DNA of 64,000 nucleotides from Adiantum capillus-veneris (GCA_014529385.2 CM043965.1:65939190-66003189), one strand, 5' to 3'. Positions 12,213-24,545 are shown, counted from the stretch's first letter. Notes: generated from the sequence alone by a model not told the origin. Numbers and translations: made by a program.

Positions 12213-13277
12213 ATTAGAATTCATCCCGTAAGATGGACGTGTGGTTTACTTGTCTTCTTCTCTTTTGGGGTTTCCTTCATTGGAATCTCCGGTGAAACCA
12301 GATGTACACTTGGAGTCCGTTCCCCCTCTTTCTCATTGCTTGATCTAGTTTCTCTTCTGGATGTGATTACCACATCCTCTTCCCACTTCCACTCCTCTTC
12401 AACAATTTCTTCATTGTTTTAAGATCTAGAGATATAAAGCATTCACCGAGAGAGAACCAACAAGATCCTCCCACCCAATCATTTTCCTAATGCAATTTTG
12501 CACTTGACATAATCGTTAATGAGCAACCTTTCCCTTTTGTGCAATCTTCATAACATACTACCAAAAACCACCTTTCAATTGAGCTTCTTCATCAAAATCC
12601 TACTAAAATTTACTTTCCACTTATAATCCATAAGTTAGGGCATTAACAAAATTAGTCTTAGCCTGAATATCTTTCGAAACCTTTTTCATGCCTCCCTTCC
12701 CAAAATTATTCTAAAGATGTAGACCAATTTCCCTTAAGTGAATCATCCCGTCCTTCTTGAAAAATGAAATTCATGCTCACAAAATCATTGAAATCCTTTT
12801 GTATGTGATCAAGACTATCACATCACATGCCAAAAAAAGTACCACTATCTTGATGTGGCGGTCAATGGCTTCACTCTATTGTAGAACACTTTTCATCAAA
12901 TCTAATAGCCTTCAAATTCAAATTCAATTCCTAAATATCTTTGATAAGCCCATGAAGGACTGGTTCATTTGCCTCTTTGTCTTTAGGTTGCACAAGTAGT
13001 TCCTAATCAATAGTTTCAACACATGTACTTGCAACAATCTATTTATCCACTCGCCTTTGCCTCTTTATAATTGGGTTGACCACTTCTATAACCTCATTCA
13101 AATCCGAATTAAGACCCAACTCACCTACAGGATCTTCTAATAGATCCACCAAACTCTTCTGTATAGTTTTTGATCTATAGCTTGTACAAAAAGCTCCATT
13201 TCTCTAGGTTCAACAATCTTTTTTCTATTGTAGAGAATTTATCAAATTATCTTCTCAAATTTCCTTAACAGTTATAG
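12213..13277. other. AT-rich stretch, nothing recognised
   Basis: No motif-bearing frame was found. It ends at the 3' LTR boundary of copia copy A, and TATAG immediately left of that LTR is the probable target-site duplication. Confidence 0.5.
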
Positions 13278-13484
13278 TGTTGGAATTAGGGTTGCAGAGA
13301 AACGCACACAACTTGGAGAAGACAAAGGAAGCTCAAGGCACACAACTGAGAGTATATTACTTAGTGTGCAATGGAAAGATAGATAGCCCTAGAGTGATGT
13401 GCGTATATACAATGCACGGGGGAAAAAATGGCCCGACGGTCCTAGTGTGTTCACACACATCACTACTACATGTATATGGTAACA
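13278..13484 (-). repeat. 3' LTR of copia copy A
   Basis: Reverse complement runs TGTTACCATATAC... to ...AATTCCAACA, with TG...CA ends. It lacks about 15-20 bp of the GGAGG/CCTCC segment present in sister LTRs. The adjoining AATCCCCCC (13485-13494) is the polypurine tract read on the minus strand. Confidence 0.9.
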
Positions 13485-13540
13485 AATCCCCCCTAGAGTG
13501 ATGCGGTGAATGAGAGCTGGCACATGAGTAAAGGAAAATG

Positions 13541-14143
13541 TCATGCCCTGAGGACATGATCAGTCCACAATGGGGAGTAAGCCCAAAGCTTTGCGGAAAG
13601 CTTCAGGCTTCTCATGAGACATGCCTTTGTGAAAAGATCTGCAAGGTTGTCATGTGTTGGCACATAAGCCAAGCTGATCTCTCCTACTGAGAGCCTCTCC
13701 CTGACATAGTGGTAATGCACCTCAATGTGCTTTGTGCAAGCATGAAAAACTGGGTTCCTCACAACTTCCAATGCGCTTTGATTTTCAGTGTAGATAGTTG
13801 TTGGTAGTGTCATGTCCAACACCCAAATAAGCCATAAGGCGTCTGAGCCATACACACTACATCGTAGCTGTGAAGACTGCCCTCTACTCAGCCTCACAAC
13901 TCGAAGTAGCCACAGTAGGTTGCTTCTTGCTCCATGATATACATGAACTGCCAAGCATGAAACAAAAACCACTTGTGGACACTCGCGTGTCAAAACAACC
14001 AGCCCAATCTGAGTCTGAAAAAGCATGTAAGTCTGGCGGCAATGATCCCCCTTGGGATAAAACAAGCCAAGATGTAAAGTGCCACTAAGGTAGCGGAAAA
14101 TCCTCTTGACAGCCTGCCAATGCTTAGACCCTAGGCTATGCAT
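13541..14143 (-). pseudogene. Copia copy A RNase H region
   Basis: Pieces match the C-terminal RNase H of the family. [19 protein letters not shown] links RT to RNase H, then a frameshift at about 14045 hides the first catalytic block. TIYTENQSALEVVRNP follows (YTDSQSAL in the plus-strand copy, so D is changed to E in the TDSQ motif), then ISLAYVPTHDNLADLFTKA. Another frameshift just after LFTKA alters the last residues. Confidence 0.85.
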
Positions 14144-15042
14144 AAATCTGCTGACTTGTGAGACTGCAAACTGAAATATCCGGCCTCATGTTGCATAAAT
14201 AAATGAGGCAGCCAACACTAATTTGATAAAGAGTGACATCAGCAGGATCACCAGCATCATGTAGACTCAACTTCAAACCTTTTTCCATGGGAGTGGCAAT
14301 AGGTTTGCAATCCTCAAGTCCAAATTTACATAGCAATGTCTCTATGTAACTTTTCTGACACAAGGCAATACCACCATCACACTACTTAAACTATATGCCC
14401 AAGTAATGATGCAATAGCCCCAAATCTTTCATCTTGAAAGTAGCATTCAAATCAGCCTTAAATTCAGCAATATGTGTCTCATTAGGACCATTGATCAGCA
14501 AATCATCCACATAAAGAACAACAATGAGGTACATCGCCCTCACGCTTCACATACAATGTGCTTTCTGTTGGACTGTTACGAAAGCCTCGTTCAACCAAAT
14601 GAGTGTCAACTTTCTCATACCAAGCACGAGGAGATTGCCTCAACCCATACAAAGCCTTCTTACATCAACATACTTTGTCCTCTTTTCCTTTCTTGACAAA
14701 ACCACGAGGCTACGTTACATAAACTTCCTCAAATATATCACCATTCAAGAAAGCAGTAACAATGTCTGATTAGTGTACATCCCAATAAAAATGAGCTGCC
14801 AATGCACATAGAAAATGCACAGTAGTTGTACAACAAGTGGGAGCAAAAGTCTCTTTATAATCTATGCCTTTTTGTTGTGCATAACCTTTTGCAACAAGTC
14901 GAGCCTTATGGCAATCGATCTCACCATCCGGCTTGCGTTTCAACTTGTAAACCCACTTCGTACCAATGGCCTTTTTTCCAAGAGGCAAATCACATAAAGT
15001 CTCTAGTACATGACAGCAAGGGCTGAACAGAATCTTCCACAA
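14136..15042 (-). pseudogene. Copia copy A reverse transcriptase fragments
   Basis: Two open pieces flank a frameshifted centre. 14770-15042 carries KKAIGTKWVYKLKRKPDGEI and RLVAKGYAQQKGIDY, the N-terminal copia RT signature. 14136-14363 carries QKSYIETLLCKFGLEDCK and SVGCLIYLCNMRPDI, the C-terminal signature. The YVDDLL region (about 14490-14520) is out of frame. This copy retains the 45-codon segment missing from the 34 kb element. Confidence 0.85.
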
Positions 15043-15915
15043 ACACTACATCCCGTGAAACCAAAATACGCTTTGTTTGCGGATGATACAACCTGTAACC
15101 TTTGCTTTTAGCACTATAATCAACAAAAATATATTTGACAGCCTTATCATCCAATTTACTGCATTGTGTTTGTGGCACCAAAGCATATGCCAAACAGCCA
15201 AAAACAAGCATGTGCTCAATAAAAGGCTTTCTTTCATGCCAAGATTCATATGGAGTAATAGACTACAAAGCTTTTGTAGGACACCTGTTAAGTACATAAG
15301 TGGCACACATAATGGCCTCAAGCCAAAAAGAATGCGGCAAAGCTTGACTTTTGACCATACATTGTGCCATTTTCGTAAGTGACCTGTCTTTCCTCTCAGC
15401 TACACCATTTTGTTGAGGCGTATAAGGCACTGTACATTGGATTTTTATCCCACGACTAGCTAAAAATGCATTAAATACATACGACATATACCCCCCCCCC
15501 CCCCCCCCCCTCGATTGGAACGGAGGGTGCCCATAGTACATTTTGAGACATTTCCAGCCATAGCCAGAAATTGTTTGAAGCACATAAAAACTTCGGACTT
15601 CGCTTTAAGCGGAAATACCCATGCATGCCTTGAGTAATCATCAACGAAAGTCACAAAGTACAGGTAATTGCCCAAGGACGGAGTTTGCATGGGCCCACAA
15701 ACATCATTATGCACAAGCTGTAATCTGCATGTGGCCCTAACTGAACCATCCTTTGAAAACTTAGAATGCTGCATTTTACGCAAAATATAGCCTTCACAAA
15801 CATGTTTGACAGGTGCTTCAAGAGACGGCAAAGAAGCAACCTTATCAGATTTCTGCAAACACAGCAAACTGGCAAAATTCAGATGCCCAAAAACGTGCAT
15901 GCCACAGTTTTGCAT
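15043..15915 (-). pseudogene. Copia copy A integrase fragments
   Basis: Overlapping frames at 14990-15211, 15263-15583 and 15460-15915 together show the integrase core: LVHNDVCGPMQTPSLGNYLY, TFVDDYSRHAWVFPLKAK, then a glycine run from an expanded G tract, and TPQQNGVAERKDRSL with the catalytic glutamate. The run of 20 C at 15491-15510 replaces the short G tract in the GGEY part of the motif and shifts frame. Confidence 0.88.
15491..15510. repeat. C20 homopolymer inside copia A integrase
   Basis: Twenty consecutive C on the plus strand (G on the coding strand). The equivalent tract is 7 G in the plus-strand copia (36614-36620) and about 4 in copy B (near 22412). Confidence 0.95.
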
Positions 15916-17471
15916 CTGAAACAGCCCTTGAATCTACAATTGCGTTTGCAAAATTTTTTCCACACTTGTCATACAAAGTGAGATTATACAGCCCATGGCA
16001 CAAAAGGCGAGATGCAACAATTTCATCATCAAAACAGAGATCATGAACTGTACATCTATCATCCACAAATTTGACTACAAGTCCAAGTTTAGCAAGTGTA
16101 GATACAGACAAAAGATTCTTCTTGATCCCAGGTACATAAAGTGCATCAACAAGTGTGGAAGAACTGTCATTTGCAATAGTAAGCACAATCTTTCAAACTC
16201 CTTGAACAAGATAAGAGGCATTGTTGGCACAAGTGACTGAATTCCCATGAGGGACAGACTCGAAAGAGGTGAGCAATTCACGATGTGAGGTAATGTGCTT
16301 TGTAGCACCACTGTCGAAATACCACACATGTGAATCTGCAACAACCGACATGCATGCGTCATGGACAGCAGAATTGTAAGTGCACTCTGCACTAAGAGCC
16401 CATTCTGCATCAACATCGGCATCACAGTCTCATTTTACAGAAGACTCAACAATGGCTGCATTTCTAGTGGAACCAGCATTTGCAGTGGAACCACCCTCTT
16501 TCTTCTTAGCCTCTTTGGCCTTCAACTTAGGACACTACTTGATCAAGTGATCATTAGCTTTACAATAATGACAACGCATCTTCTTTTTGCCCTTATCACC
16601 AGCATTTTCAGATGAATTTCTACCAGCAGAAGCATTAGGAACAGAATTTTTGCCACTCGCAACAACAGAACCATAAGAAGTGGTTGCATTGTTGTTACCA
16701 CCCTTATCTTTTAGAAGCAATAAAAGCATGTTCAAATGTACGCTACCTAGTCCTGTGTTTTTTTTTTGGAAAGTGACTCTTGCAACAGCAATGTGCATAA
16801 TGCATCAAACTTGACAACTTCAGAATTTCCTTGGGTCATAAGTCTCCAAGTACTAGTAAGGCATCAAGAACAGTCTGCACAAGGGAACTATCTGAAATGA
16901 CTTCACCTGCAGAAATAAGTTGCTCATTGATATCCTTGACACCAGCAAGGAAAATGTCCATATCATCTTCCTCATGCATAATCTTCGATTACAGCTCTTT
17001 ACGCAGCAAAGAAATTTTAGCCTCATTGCGGCTTGCATAAAGACCTGCTAGAATATCCCAAGCCTGTTTTGCAGATTTTGCTGAACGAACGTGAGGAATA
17101 ATGGTGTGCTTCATAGACAACACAATCAATGCATGAGCCTGTGCATCCTTTACATCCCAACGAGCTTGTTCTACCATAGACAAAACAACTCTAATAGCAG
17201 CAATCCTTGCAGCAAGACCTGCAACATCCTCAACATCGCCTACATCCTCAGAACCAAGACGTACATCAATGGCCTACACAATATTCTAGACGCCCTTTGA
17301 CACAAGAACATGTTGCATCATGTAAGCCCACATAGGGTAATTTTTCCCATCCCATCTGTCCTCAGCAGCAAACATCTTGAACACATTTGTGTTGTTGTTA
17401 AACATGGTAAATGCCTTCACCTGATGTGAAAACTTCCCGAGAAATGAGGAGCAATTGCATGAGACCAGCAC
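15845..17471 (-). pseudogene. Copia copy A Gag, zinc knuckle, protease and GAG-pre-integrase
   Basis: 17286-17471 gives DRWDGKNYPMWAYMMQHVL (Gag N-terminus). 16989-17183 and 16853-17038 continue Gag. 16535-16798 ends with MRCHYCKANDHLIK (zinc knuckle CX2CX4H). The protease stretch at about 16250-16330 is out of frame, and 15845-16186 gives the GAG-pre-integrase region with HARF. All pieces are separated by frameshifts or stops. Confidence 0.85.
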
Positions 17472-17758
17472 CTGCTACTATAAAGCACAACCCGCAATAG
17501 ACTGTATAGGACCTATTATGCAAAAAATAGCACTGATAGAAATTCTGCACTAAATGACGAAACCGCCTGTGCAGACCTGCCTGTAGTGGAAACGGAGACC
17601 GAAATGAGCCCGAATCAAAAATCTGAGCAGACTAAGCTCTACGAGACTTCCCAAAAAATTTGTCGACCTACGAACGCTCGCCAAAGCTCACAGAAATTGG
17701 AGAAAGTGAGCAGGCATGTGATGGAGCTGCTAGCAACTAAGCCCGGGAGGATGCAACC

Positions 17759-17772
17759 TGCTCTAATACCAA
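17759..17772 (-). promoter_or_regulatory. Primer-binding site of copia copy A
   Basis: CTCTAATACCAA is the reverse complement of a TTGGTATTAGAG site, one base away from the initiator-Met tRNA PBS TGGTATCAGAGC. It lies directly inside the 5' LTR. Confidence 0.85.
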
Positions 17773-17773
17773 T

Positions 17774-17997
17774 TGTTGGAATTAGGGTTGCAGAGAAACA
17801 CACACAGCTTGGAGAAGATGAAGGAATCTCAAGGCACACAACTGAGAATATATTACTTAGTGTGCAATGGAAGATAGATAGCCCTAGAGTGATGGGCATA
17901 TATACAATGCACGGGGGGGGGAAACCTCCTAAAGAGGGAAAAATGCCCCGGCGGTCCTAGTGTGTTCACACATCACTACCACATGTACATGGTAACA
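17774..17997 (-). repeat. 5' LTR of copia copy A
   Basis: TG...CA ends, 224 bp, homologous to the LTR at 13278-13484 and closer to the subfamily of 34115-34340 (shares AAAGATAGATAGCCC-type and CTAAAGAGG words). It contains an expanded run of nine G near 17920. Confidence 0.9.
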
Positions 17998-19090
17998 TAA
18001 AGTGGAGAAAAACCTTTGTTTCATCATTGTATCCACTTCATAAAACTTTGCTTTGTAACCCTATCATAGTCTTCTATGAGATATTCCTCTTTCAAGGTGT
18101 TATCGACTTCCGTTCCAAGGAGTTCCATGTGTAGGTCTCATGTATTCTACATACCCTTGCAATTTTTAAACCACAATCAAAACATAGTTTTCAATCGCCG
18201 TGTGCTCCTCTACTTCTTTATCTTCCATAGCCTATTCATAAACTTTGCAAAATTTGGAAACACCACTTCCTTCAAGCCAACCCAATTTATCAATTACAAC
18301 CTGTCTTGCTTTCCAAATCATGGTTTCCATATCATGTATGGTACCCTAATTTACAAACTATTGATGGTGCATATGTTGTTGTTGTAAAATGGCCACAAAT
18401 TGTTGCATAGTCTGTTGCAAAGCGGTATTCTAATTTTGCTGGGAAACATGCTTACTCTTTTCACCCTAGTCAATTTCACATCGGGTTCACTAAAAAAATG
18501 TAACAAATTTTTGTGCTCAAGGGAGACCGAGAAGGCATTAGTTGGCTATGACAAGTTAAGCTAGACTAATTAAGAGTGTAGAGATGGTGATTTAGCATGA
18601 TTAAATCATACTTACATATAAAGAGAGATATCAAGAGAAGAAAAGAGAGAGACGGAGAGGATTTGCAAGCAAACAAATGTAGATTAAGTCAATCACAAAA
18701 ATCCAAAAACCCAATCAAGAGAAGAAAAGAGAGAAATAGAGAGGATTTGCGAGTGAAAAAATGTAGATTGATTCAGTCACAAGAATCCAGAGAGATAGAG
18801 AGGAGTTGTGAGCAAAAAAATGTAGATTAATTCAATTAAAAGAATCCAAAAACCCAATCAAAGCACAACAACCATACATGCAAAATCCTATTGGCATACA
18901 CCTTGATGGCTCACCCAATGCAAAAACCAAGTCCACTCTTGTCTGTGCAGCTCCACTCCACCTTGAAAACCTCCATAAGCAAACCAAAACAAAGTATGCA
19001 AGCTTTTGTTTCCAGCACAGGTGGTAGAAGCGTGTATTTGAATGCACAAAAACACTTGATTTCCAATTGTGTTTGTGTGTGTCTGCATGA
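17998..19090. other. AT-rich spacer with a three-unit GA-rich minisatellite
   Basis: No gene was recognised. At 18630-18857 three degenerate units of about 83, 75 and 69 bp each contain a GA-rich block, then GAGAGGATTTG (GAGTTGTG in the last), then AAATGTAGATTRATTCA-like sequence and AGAATCC. The 77-codon frame across it (18597-18830) is repeat-derived. The last five bases, CATGA (19086-19090), are the left target-site duplication of copia copy C. Confidence 0.6.
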
Positions 19091-19318
19091 TGTTGAAATT
19101 CGGGTTGCAGGAAAACACACACAACTTGGAGAAGACGAAGGAAGCTCAAGGCACACAACAAAAAAAATATTACTTAGTGCGCAATGGAAATATATGTTAT
19201 CCCTAGAGTGATGGGCATATATACAATGCACGGGGGAAAAACCTCCTAGTGAGGGAAAAAATGCCACGACGGTCCTAATTGTGTTCACACATATCACTAC
19301 CACATGTATATGGTAACA
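19091..19318 (-). repeat. 3' LTR of copia copy C
   Basis: 228 bp with TG...CA ends. It carries subfamily-2 words shared with 27203-27429. The polypurine tract AATCCCCCCT follows on the right. Confidence 0.9.
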
Positions 19319-20505
19319 AATCCCCCCTGGGAGTGATGTGGTGAACAAGAGATGGCATATAGAGTAAACGAAAGTGCCATTCCCTAAGGACATGATCAAT
19401 CCACAAAGGGGAGTAAGCCCAAAGCTTTGCAGAAAGCTTTGAACTTCTCACAAGACAATGCCTTTGTGAAAATATATGAAAGGTTGTCCTTTGTTGGCAC
19501 ATAGGCCAAGCTGATCTCTCCTGCTAAGAGCCTCTCCCTAACATAGTGGTAATGTACCTCAATGTGGTTTGTGCGAGCATGAAAAGCTGGGTTCCTTGCA
19601 ACTGCCAATGTGCTCTAACTATCAGTGTAGATAGTGTTGGTAGTGTCATATCCAACACCTAAATCATCCATAAGGAGTCTGAGCCATACACACTCAACCG
19701 TAGTTGTGAAGATTGCCCTGTACTCAACCTCACAACTGGAAGTGGCCATAGTAGATTGCTTGTTGCTCAACCATGATATGCATGAGCTGCCAAGCATGAA
19801 ACAAAAACCACTTGTGGATACTCATGTGTCAAAACAACGAGCCCAATCTAAGTGTGAAAAAGATGCAAATCTGGCGGCAATGATCCCCCCTTGGGAAAAA
19901 ACAAGCCAATATGTAAAGTGCCACTCAAGTAGAGAAAAATCCTCTTGACAGCTTGTTAATAACCCAGGGCTATGCATGAATCTACTAACCTTTGAGACTG
20001 CAAACTGAATATCCAACCTCGTGTTGCATACATAAATGAGGCATCCAACAATTGTTTGGCAAAGAGTGACATCTGCAGGATCACCATCATCATGAAGACT
20101 CAATTTCAAACCTGTTTCAATGGAGTGGCAATAGGTTTGCAATACTCAAGTCCAAACTAACATAGCAATGTCTCTATGTAACTTTTTTGACACAAGGCAA
20201 TACCACCATCACACTGCTTAAACTGTATACCCAATTAATGATCCAACAGTTCCAAATCTTTCATCTTGAAAGTAGCATTCAAATCAGCCTTAAATTCAGT
20301 AACATGTCTCTCATTTGGTCCAGCGATCAACAAATCATCCACGTAGAGAACCACAATGAGAAGTACATCACCCTCACGCTTTACATACAATGTGCTTTAT
20401 GTTGGACTGTTATGAAAGCTTCATTTGACCAAATGAGTGTCAGCCTTCTCATACCAAGCACGACGAGATTGCTTCAATCCATACGAGATTGCTTCAATCC
20501 ATACA
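19319..20505 (-). pseudogene. Copia copy C RNase H and C-terminal RT fragments
   Basis: Minus-strand pieces include ISLAYVPTKDNL and ARTNHIEVHYHYVRERL (19396-19608), CISWLSNKQSTMATSSCEVE (19615-19797) and CQTIVGCLIYVCNTRLDI (19822-20142). A 20-bp direct duplication starting GAGATTGCTTCAATCCATAC sits at 20464-20503, just before the junction with copy B. Confidence 0.85.
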
Positions 20506-21936
20506 AAGCATGTAAGTCTGGCGGCAATGATCCCCCCTTGGGATAAAACAAGCCAAGATGTAAAGTGCCACTAAGGTAGCGGAAAATCCTCTTAACAGCC
20601 TGCCAATGCTTAGACCCTGGGCTATGCATAAATCTGCTGACCTGTGAGATTGCAAACTGAATATCTGGCCTCGTGTTGCATACATAAAAGAGGCAGCCAA
20701 CAGCAGTTTGATAAGAGTGACATCAGTAGGATCGCCAGCATCATGTAGACTCAACTTCAAACCCGTTTCCATGGGAGTGGCAATAGGTTTGCAATCCTCA
20801 AGTCCAAACTTACATAGCAATGTCTCTATGTAACTTTTCTGACACAAGGCAATACCACCATCACACTGTTTAAACTGTATACCCAAGTAGTGATGCAACA
20901 GCCCCAAATCTTTCATCTTGAAAGTAGCATTCAAATCAGCCTTAAATTCAGCAATATGTCTCTCATTTGGTCCAGTGATCAGCAAATCATCAACGTAAAG
21001 AACCAGAATGAGAAGTACATCACTCTCACGCTTTACATACAATGTGCTTTCTGTTGGACTGTTACGAAAGCCTTGTTTGACCAAATGAGTGTCAGCTTTC
21101 TCATACCAAGCACGAGGAGATTGCTTCAACCCATACAAAGCCTTGTTACATTTTCACACTTTGTCCTCTTGTCCTTTTATGAAAAAACCACGAGGCTGCG
21201 TTACATAAACTTCCTCAAATATGTCACCATTCAAGAAAGTAGTAACAATGTTTGATTGATGTACATCCCAACCAAAATGAGCTGCCAATGCACATAGAAA
21301 ACGCACAGTAGTCATACGATAGGTGGGAGCAAAAGTCTCTTCATAATCAATTTCTTTTTGCTGTGCATAACCCTTTGCAACAAGTTGAGCCTTATGGCGA
21401 TTGATCTCACCATCTGGCTTGCGTTTCAACTTGTAAACCCACTTCGTACCAATGGCCTTTTTGCCAGGAGGCAAATCACATAAAGTGCATGTGTCATTTT
21501 CTATAAGTGCATCATATTCTGATTGCATGGTAGCCATCCAATTTTCTGAATTCTGTGCTTCATAAAAAGACAGAGGCTCCTCAACATCATGTAAGATAGA
21601 CACAGCCAAAGCATAACAATCTGATGCATAAGATGCATGATGAGAGCCTGAACGAGTACGGCTAGACAAAGGTGCATCCAATTTACTGTCACGCAAAGTG
21701 TGCACCAGCCATTTTGGCATACCTCTAGCCTGCTCATTTTCATCCCTTTCCTCATCAAGTACATCATATACATCTGCATCAGTAAAAGGCTGATCTAGAA
21801 CATTTTCAGAAACCCCCATAGGCTGTACATTTGCCTCATTGGAAATTACATTCGTATTTCCACCACTGAAAAGAGGCAACAAACTGTCATAAATGTCCTG
21901 TGAGCTTACATTACTGTCTTTAGTACATGACAGCAA
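20494..21936 (-). pseudogene. Copia copy B reverse transcriptase
   Basis: 21154-21936 carries the integrase-RT linker, KKAIGTKWVYKLKRKPDGEI and FLNGDIFEEVYVTQPRGF. 20494-21138 carries [28 protein letters not shown] (the YVDD active site is intact) and QKSYIETLLCKFGLEDCK. A stop or frameshift separates the two pieces (about 21140-21153), and a one-base deletion after DVTLI corrupts the end. RT motifs are complete, so this was a functional lineage. Confidence 0.88.
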
Positions 21937-22178
21937 GGGCTAAACACAATCTTCCACAAACACTACATCCCGTGAAACCAGAACACGTTTTGTTTGCGGA
22001 TGATACAACCTGTAACCTTTGCTTTCAGCACTATAACCCACAAAAATACATTTGACAACCTTATCATCCAATTTCTGCGCTGCACTTGTGGCACCAAAGC
22101 ATATGCCAAACAACCAAAAACACGCATGTGCTCAATAGAAGGCTTTCTATCATGCCATGCTTCATATGGAGTAATAGA

Positions 22179-23482
22179 CTACAAAGCTTTCGTAGGACAC
22201 ATGTTAAGTACATAAGTGGCACACATGATGGCCTCAAGCCAAAAAGAATGCGGCAAAGCTTGACTTTTGACCATACATAGTGCCATTTCCATCAGTGACC
22301 TGTTTTTCCTCTCAGCAACACCATTTCGCTGAGGTGTATAAGGAACTGTACATTGGTGTTTTATCCCACGACTAGCCAGAAATGCATTAAATTCATGAGA
22401 CATATACTCACCCCTCGATGGGAACGAAGGGTGCCCATAGTACATTTCGAGACATTTTCAACCATAGCCAGAAATTGTTTGAAGCACATAAAAACTTCAG
22501 ACTTCGCTTTAAGTGGAAATACCCATGCATGCCTGGAGTAATCATCAATGAAAGTCACGAAGTACAGGTAATTTCCCAAGGACGGAGTTTGCATGGGCCC
22601 ACAAACATCACTATACAGAAGCTGCAACCTGCATGTAGCCCGAACTGAACCATCCTTTGGAAACTTAGAACGCTGCATCTTACCCAAAATACAGCCTTCA
22701 CAAACATGTTTGACAGGTGCTTCAAGAGGCGGCAAAGAAGCAACCATATCAGATTTTTGCAAACGCAGCCAACTGGCAAAATTCAGATGACCAAAACGTG
22801 CATGCCAACGTTTTGCATCTGAAATAGCCCTTGAATCTGCAACAGCATTTGCAAAATTTTGTCCACACTTGTCATACAAAGTAATCTTATACAGCCCACG
22901 GCACAAAAGGCCAGATGCAACAATTTCATCACCAAAACTGAGATCATGAACTGTACATCTGTCATCCACAAATTTGACTACAAGTCCAAGTCTAGCAAGT
23001 GCCGATACAGACAAGAGATTCTTCTTGATCCCAAATACATAAAGTGCATCAACAAGTGTGAAAGAACTGCCATTAGCAGCAGTAAGTACAATCTTTCCAA
23101 CTCCCTGAACTGGATAAGAGGCATTGTTGGCACAAGTGACTGAATTCCCATGAGGGACAGACTCAAGAGAGGTAAACAATTCACGATGTGAGGTAATGTG
23201 CTTTGTAGCACCACTGTCGAAATACCACACATGTGAATTTGCAGCAACTGACAAGCATGCATCATGGACAACAACATTATAAGTGTACTCTGCGCTAAAA
23301 GCCCATTCTGCATCAACATCAGAATTACAGACCCCTTTCACAGAAGACTCAACAATGGCTGCATTTGTACTGGAACCGGCATTTGCAGTGGAACCACCTT
23401 CTTTCTTCTTAGCCTCTTTGGCCTTCAACTTAGGACACGACTTGATCAAGTGATCATTAGCTTTACAATAATGGCAACGCAT
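22179..23482 (-). pseudogene. Copia copy B protease, GAG-pre-integrase and integrase
   Basis: A 373-codon frame (22361-23482) starts at the zinc knuckle MRCHYCKANDHLIKSCPKL (CX2CX4HX4C), continues to WYFDSGATKHITSHRELF (aspartic protease DSGA), RWHARFGHLNFASWL...CEGCILGK (HHCC zinc finger) and SDVCGPM...FIDDYSRHAWVFPLKA (integrase D). It then frameshifts at the G tract (about 22412), and 22179-22445 supplies TPQRNGVAERKNRSL (catalytic E). Confidence 0.9.
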
Positions 23483-24246
23483 CTTCTTTTTGCCCTTACA
23501 CCAGAATTTCCAGACGAAGTGCTGCCAGCAGAAGCATTAGGAACATAAGTTTTGCCACTCGCAGCAGAACCATAAGAAGTGGCTGCATTGTTGTTACCAC
23601 CCTTTCTTTGAGAAGTGGCTGCATTGCTGTTACCACCCTTTCTTTGAGAAGCAATAAAAGCCTGTTCAACTGCACGCTGTCTAGTCCTGTTTTTTCTGGA
23701 AAGTGACTCTTTGAATAGCAATGTGCATAAAGCATCAAACTTGACAACTTCTGGATTTCCTTGGGTCATAAGTCTCCAAGTACTAGCAAAAGTCTGGTAA
23801 GAATCTGGTAAGGCATCAAGAACAGTCTGCACAAGGGAACTATCTGAAATGACTTCACCTGCAAAAATAAGTTGCTCATTGATATCCTTGACACCAGCAA
23901 GGAAAGTGTCCATATCATCTTCCTCATGCTGCGCATCCTTTACATCCCAACGAGCTTGTTCTGCCGTAGGCAAAACAACTCTAACAGCAGCAAGACCTGC
24001 AACATCCTCAACATCGCCTACATCCTCAGAACCAGGACGTACATCAATGCCCTGCACAATGTTCCAGACGCCCTTTGACACAAGAACATGTTGCATCATA
24101 TAAGCCCACATAGGGTAGTTGTCCCCATCCAACTTGTCCTCAGCAGCAAACATCTTAAACACATCTGTGTTGTTGTCAGCCATGGTAAATGCTGCACTTG
24201 ATGTGAGAACTGCCCGAAAATAGGAGAAACGGAGCGGGAACAACAC
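23446..24246 (-). pseudogene. Copia copy B Gag
   Basis: 266 codons; the likely start is the internal Met of MADNNTDVFKMFAAED. LDGDNYPMWAYMMQHVL marks the copia Gag (UBN2-type) N-terminus. An in-frame deletion joins RWDVKDAQ directly to HEEDDMDTFL, removing about 55 residues present in the 34 kb copy. Near the end QRKGGNSNAATS is duplicated (36 bp, about 23590-23660). It frameshifts before the zinc knuckle. Confidence 0.88.
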
Positions 24247-24545
24247 GTGCTATATAGCACAAACCATAGAAGACTGTAAGGCACCTGTTATACAGAAAAC
24301 GACACTGATAGAAATTCTGCACAAAATGACGAAATAGCCTGTGCAGTACTGCATGTAGTGGAAATGGAGGCCGAAATGAGCCCAAATCAAAAATCTGAGC
24401 AGACCAAGCTCTTCGAGTTCTCCCGAAATATTTGTCGACCTGCGAACGCTCGCCAAAGCTCACTGAAATCAGAGAAAGTGAGCAGGCGTGTACTGGAGCA
24501 GCTGGCGACTAAGCCCGGGAGGACGCAACCTGCTCTAATACCAAT

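Larger units (their letters stand above)
13278..17997 (-). mobile_element. Ty1/copia retrotransposon copy A, degenerate
   Basis: The element is bounded by a 207-bp LTR on the left and a 224-bp LTR on the right, both of the same family as the plus-strand element at 34115-39147. Flanks are TATAG and TAAAG, a target-site duplication with one mismatch. Reading leftward the order is Gag, zinc knuckle, protease, GAG-pre-integrase, integrase, RT, RNase H, as in copia. More than ten frameshifts and stops, a deletion of about 440 bp between integrase and RT (near 14999) and a C20 expansion in the integrase core mark it as dead. LTR assignment, PBS and order are seen directly. Confidence 0.93.
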
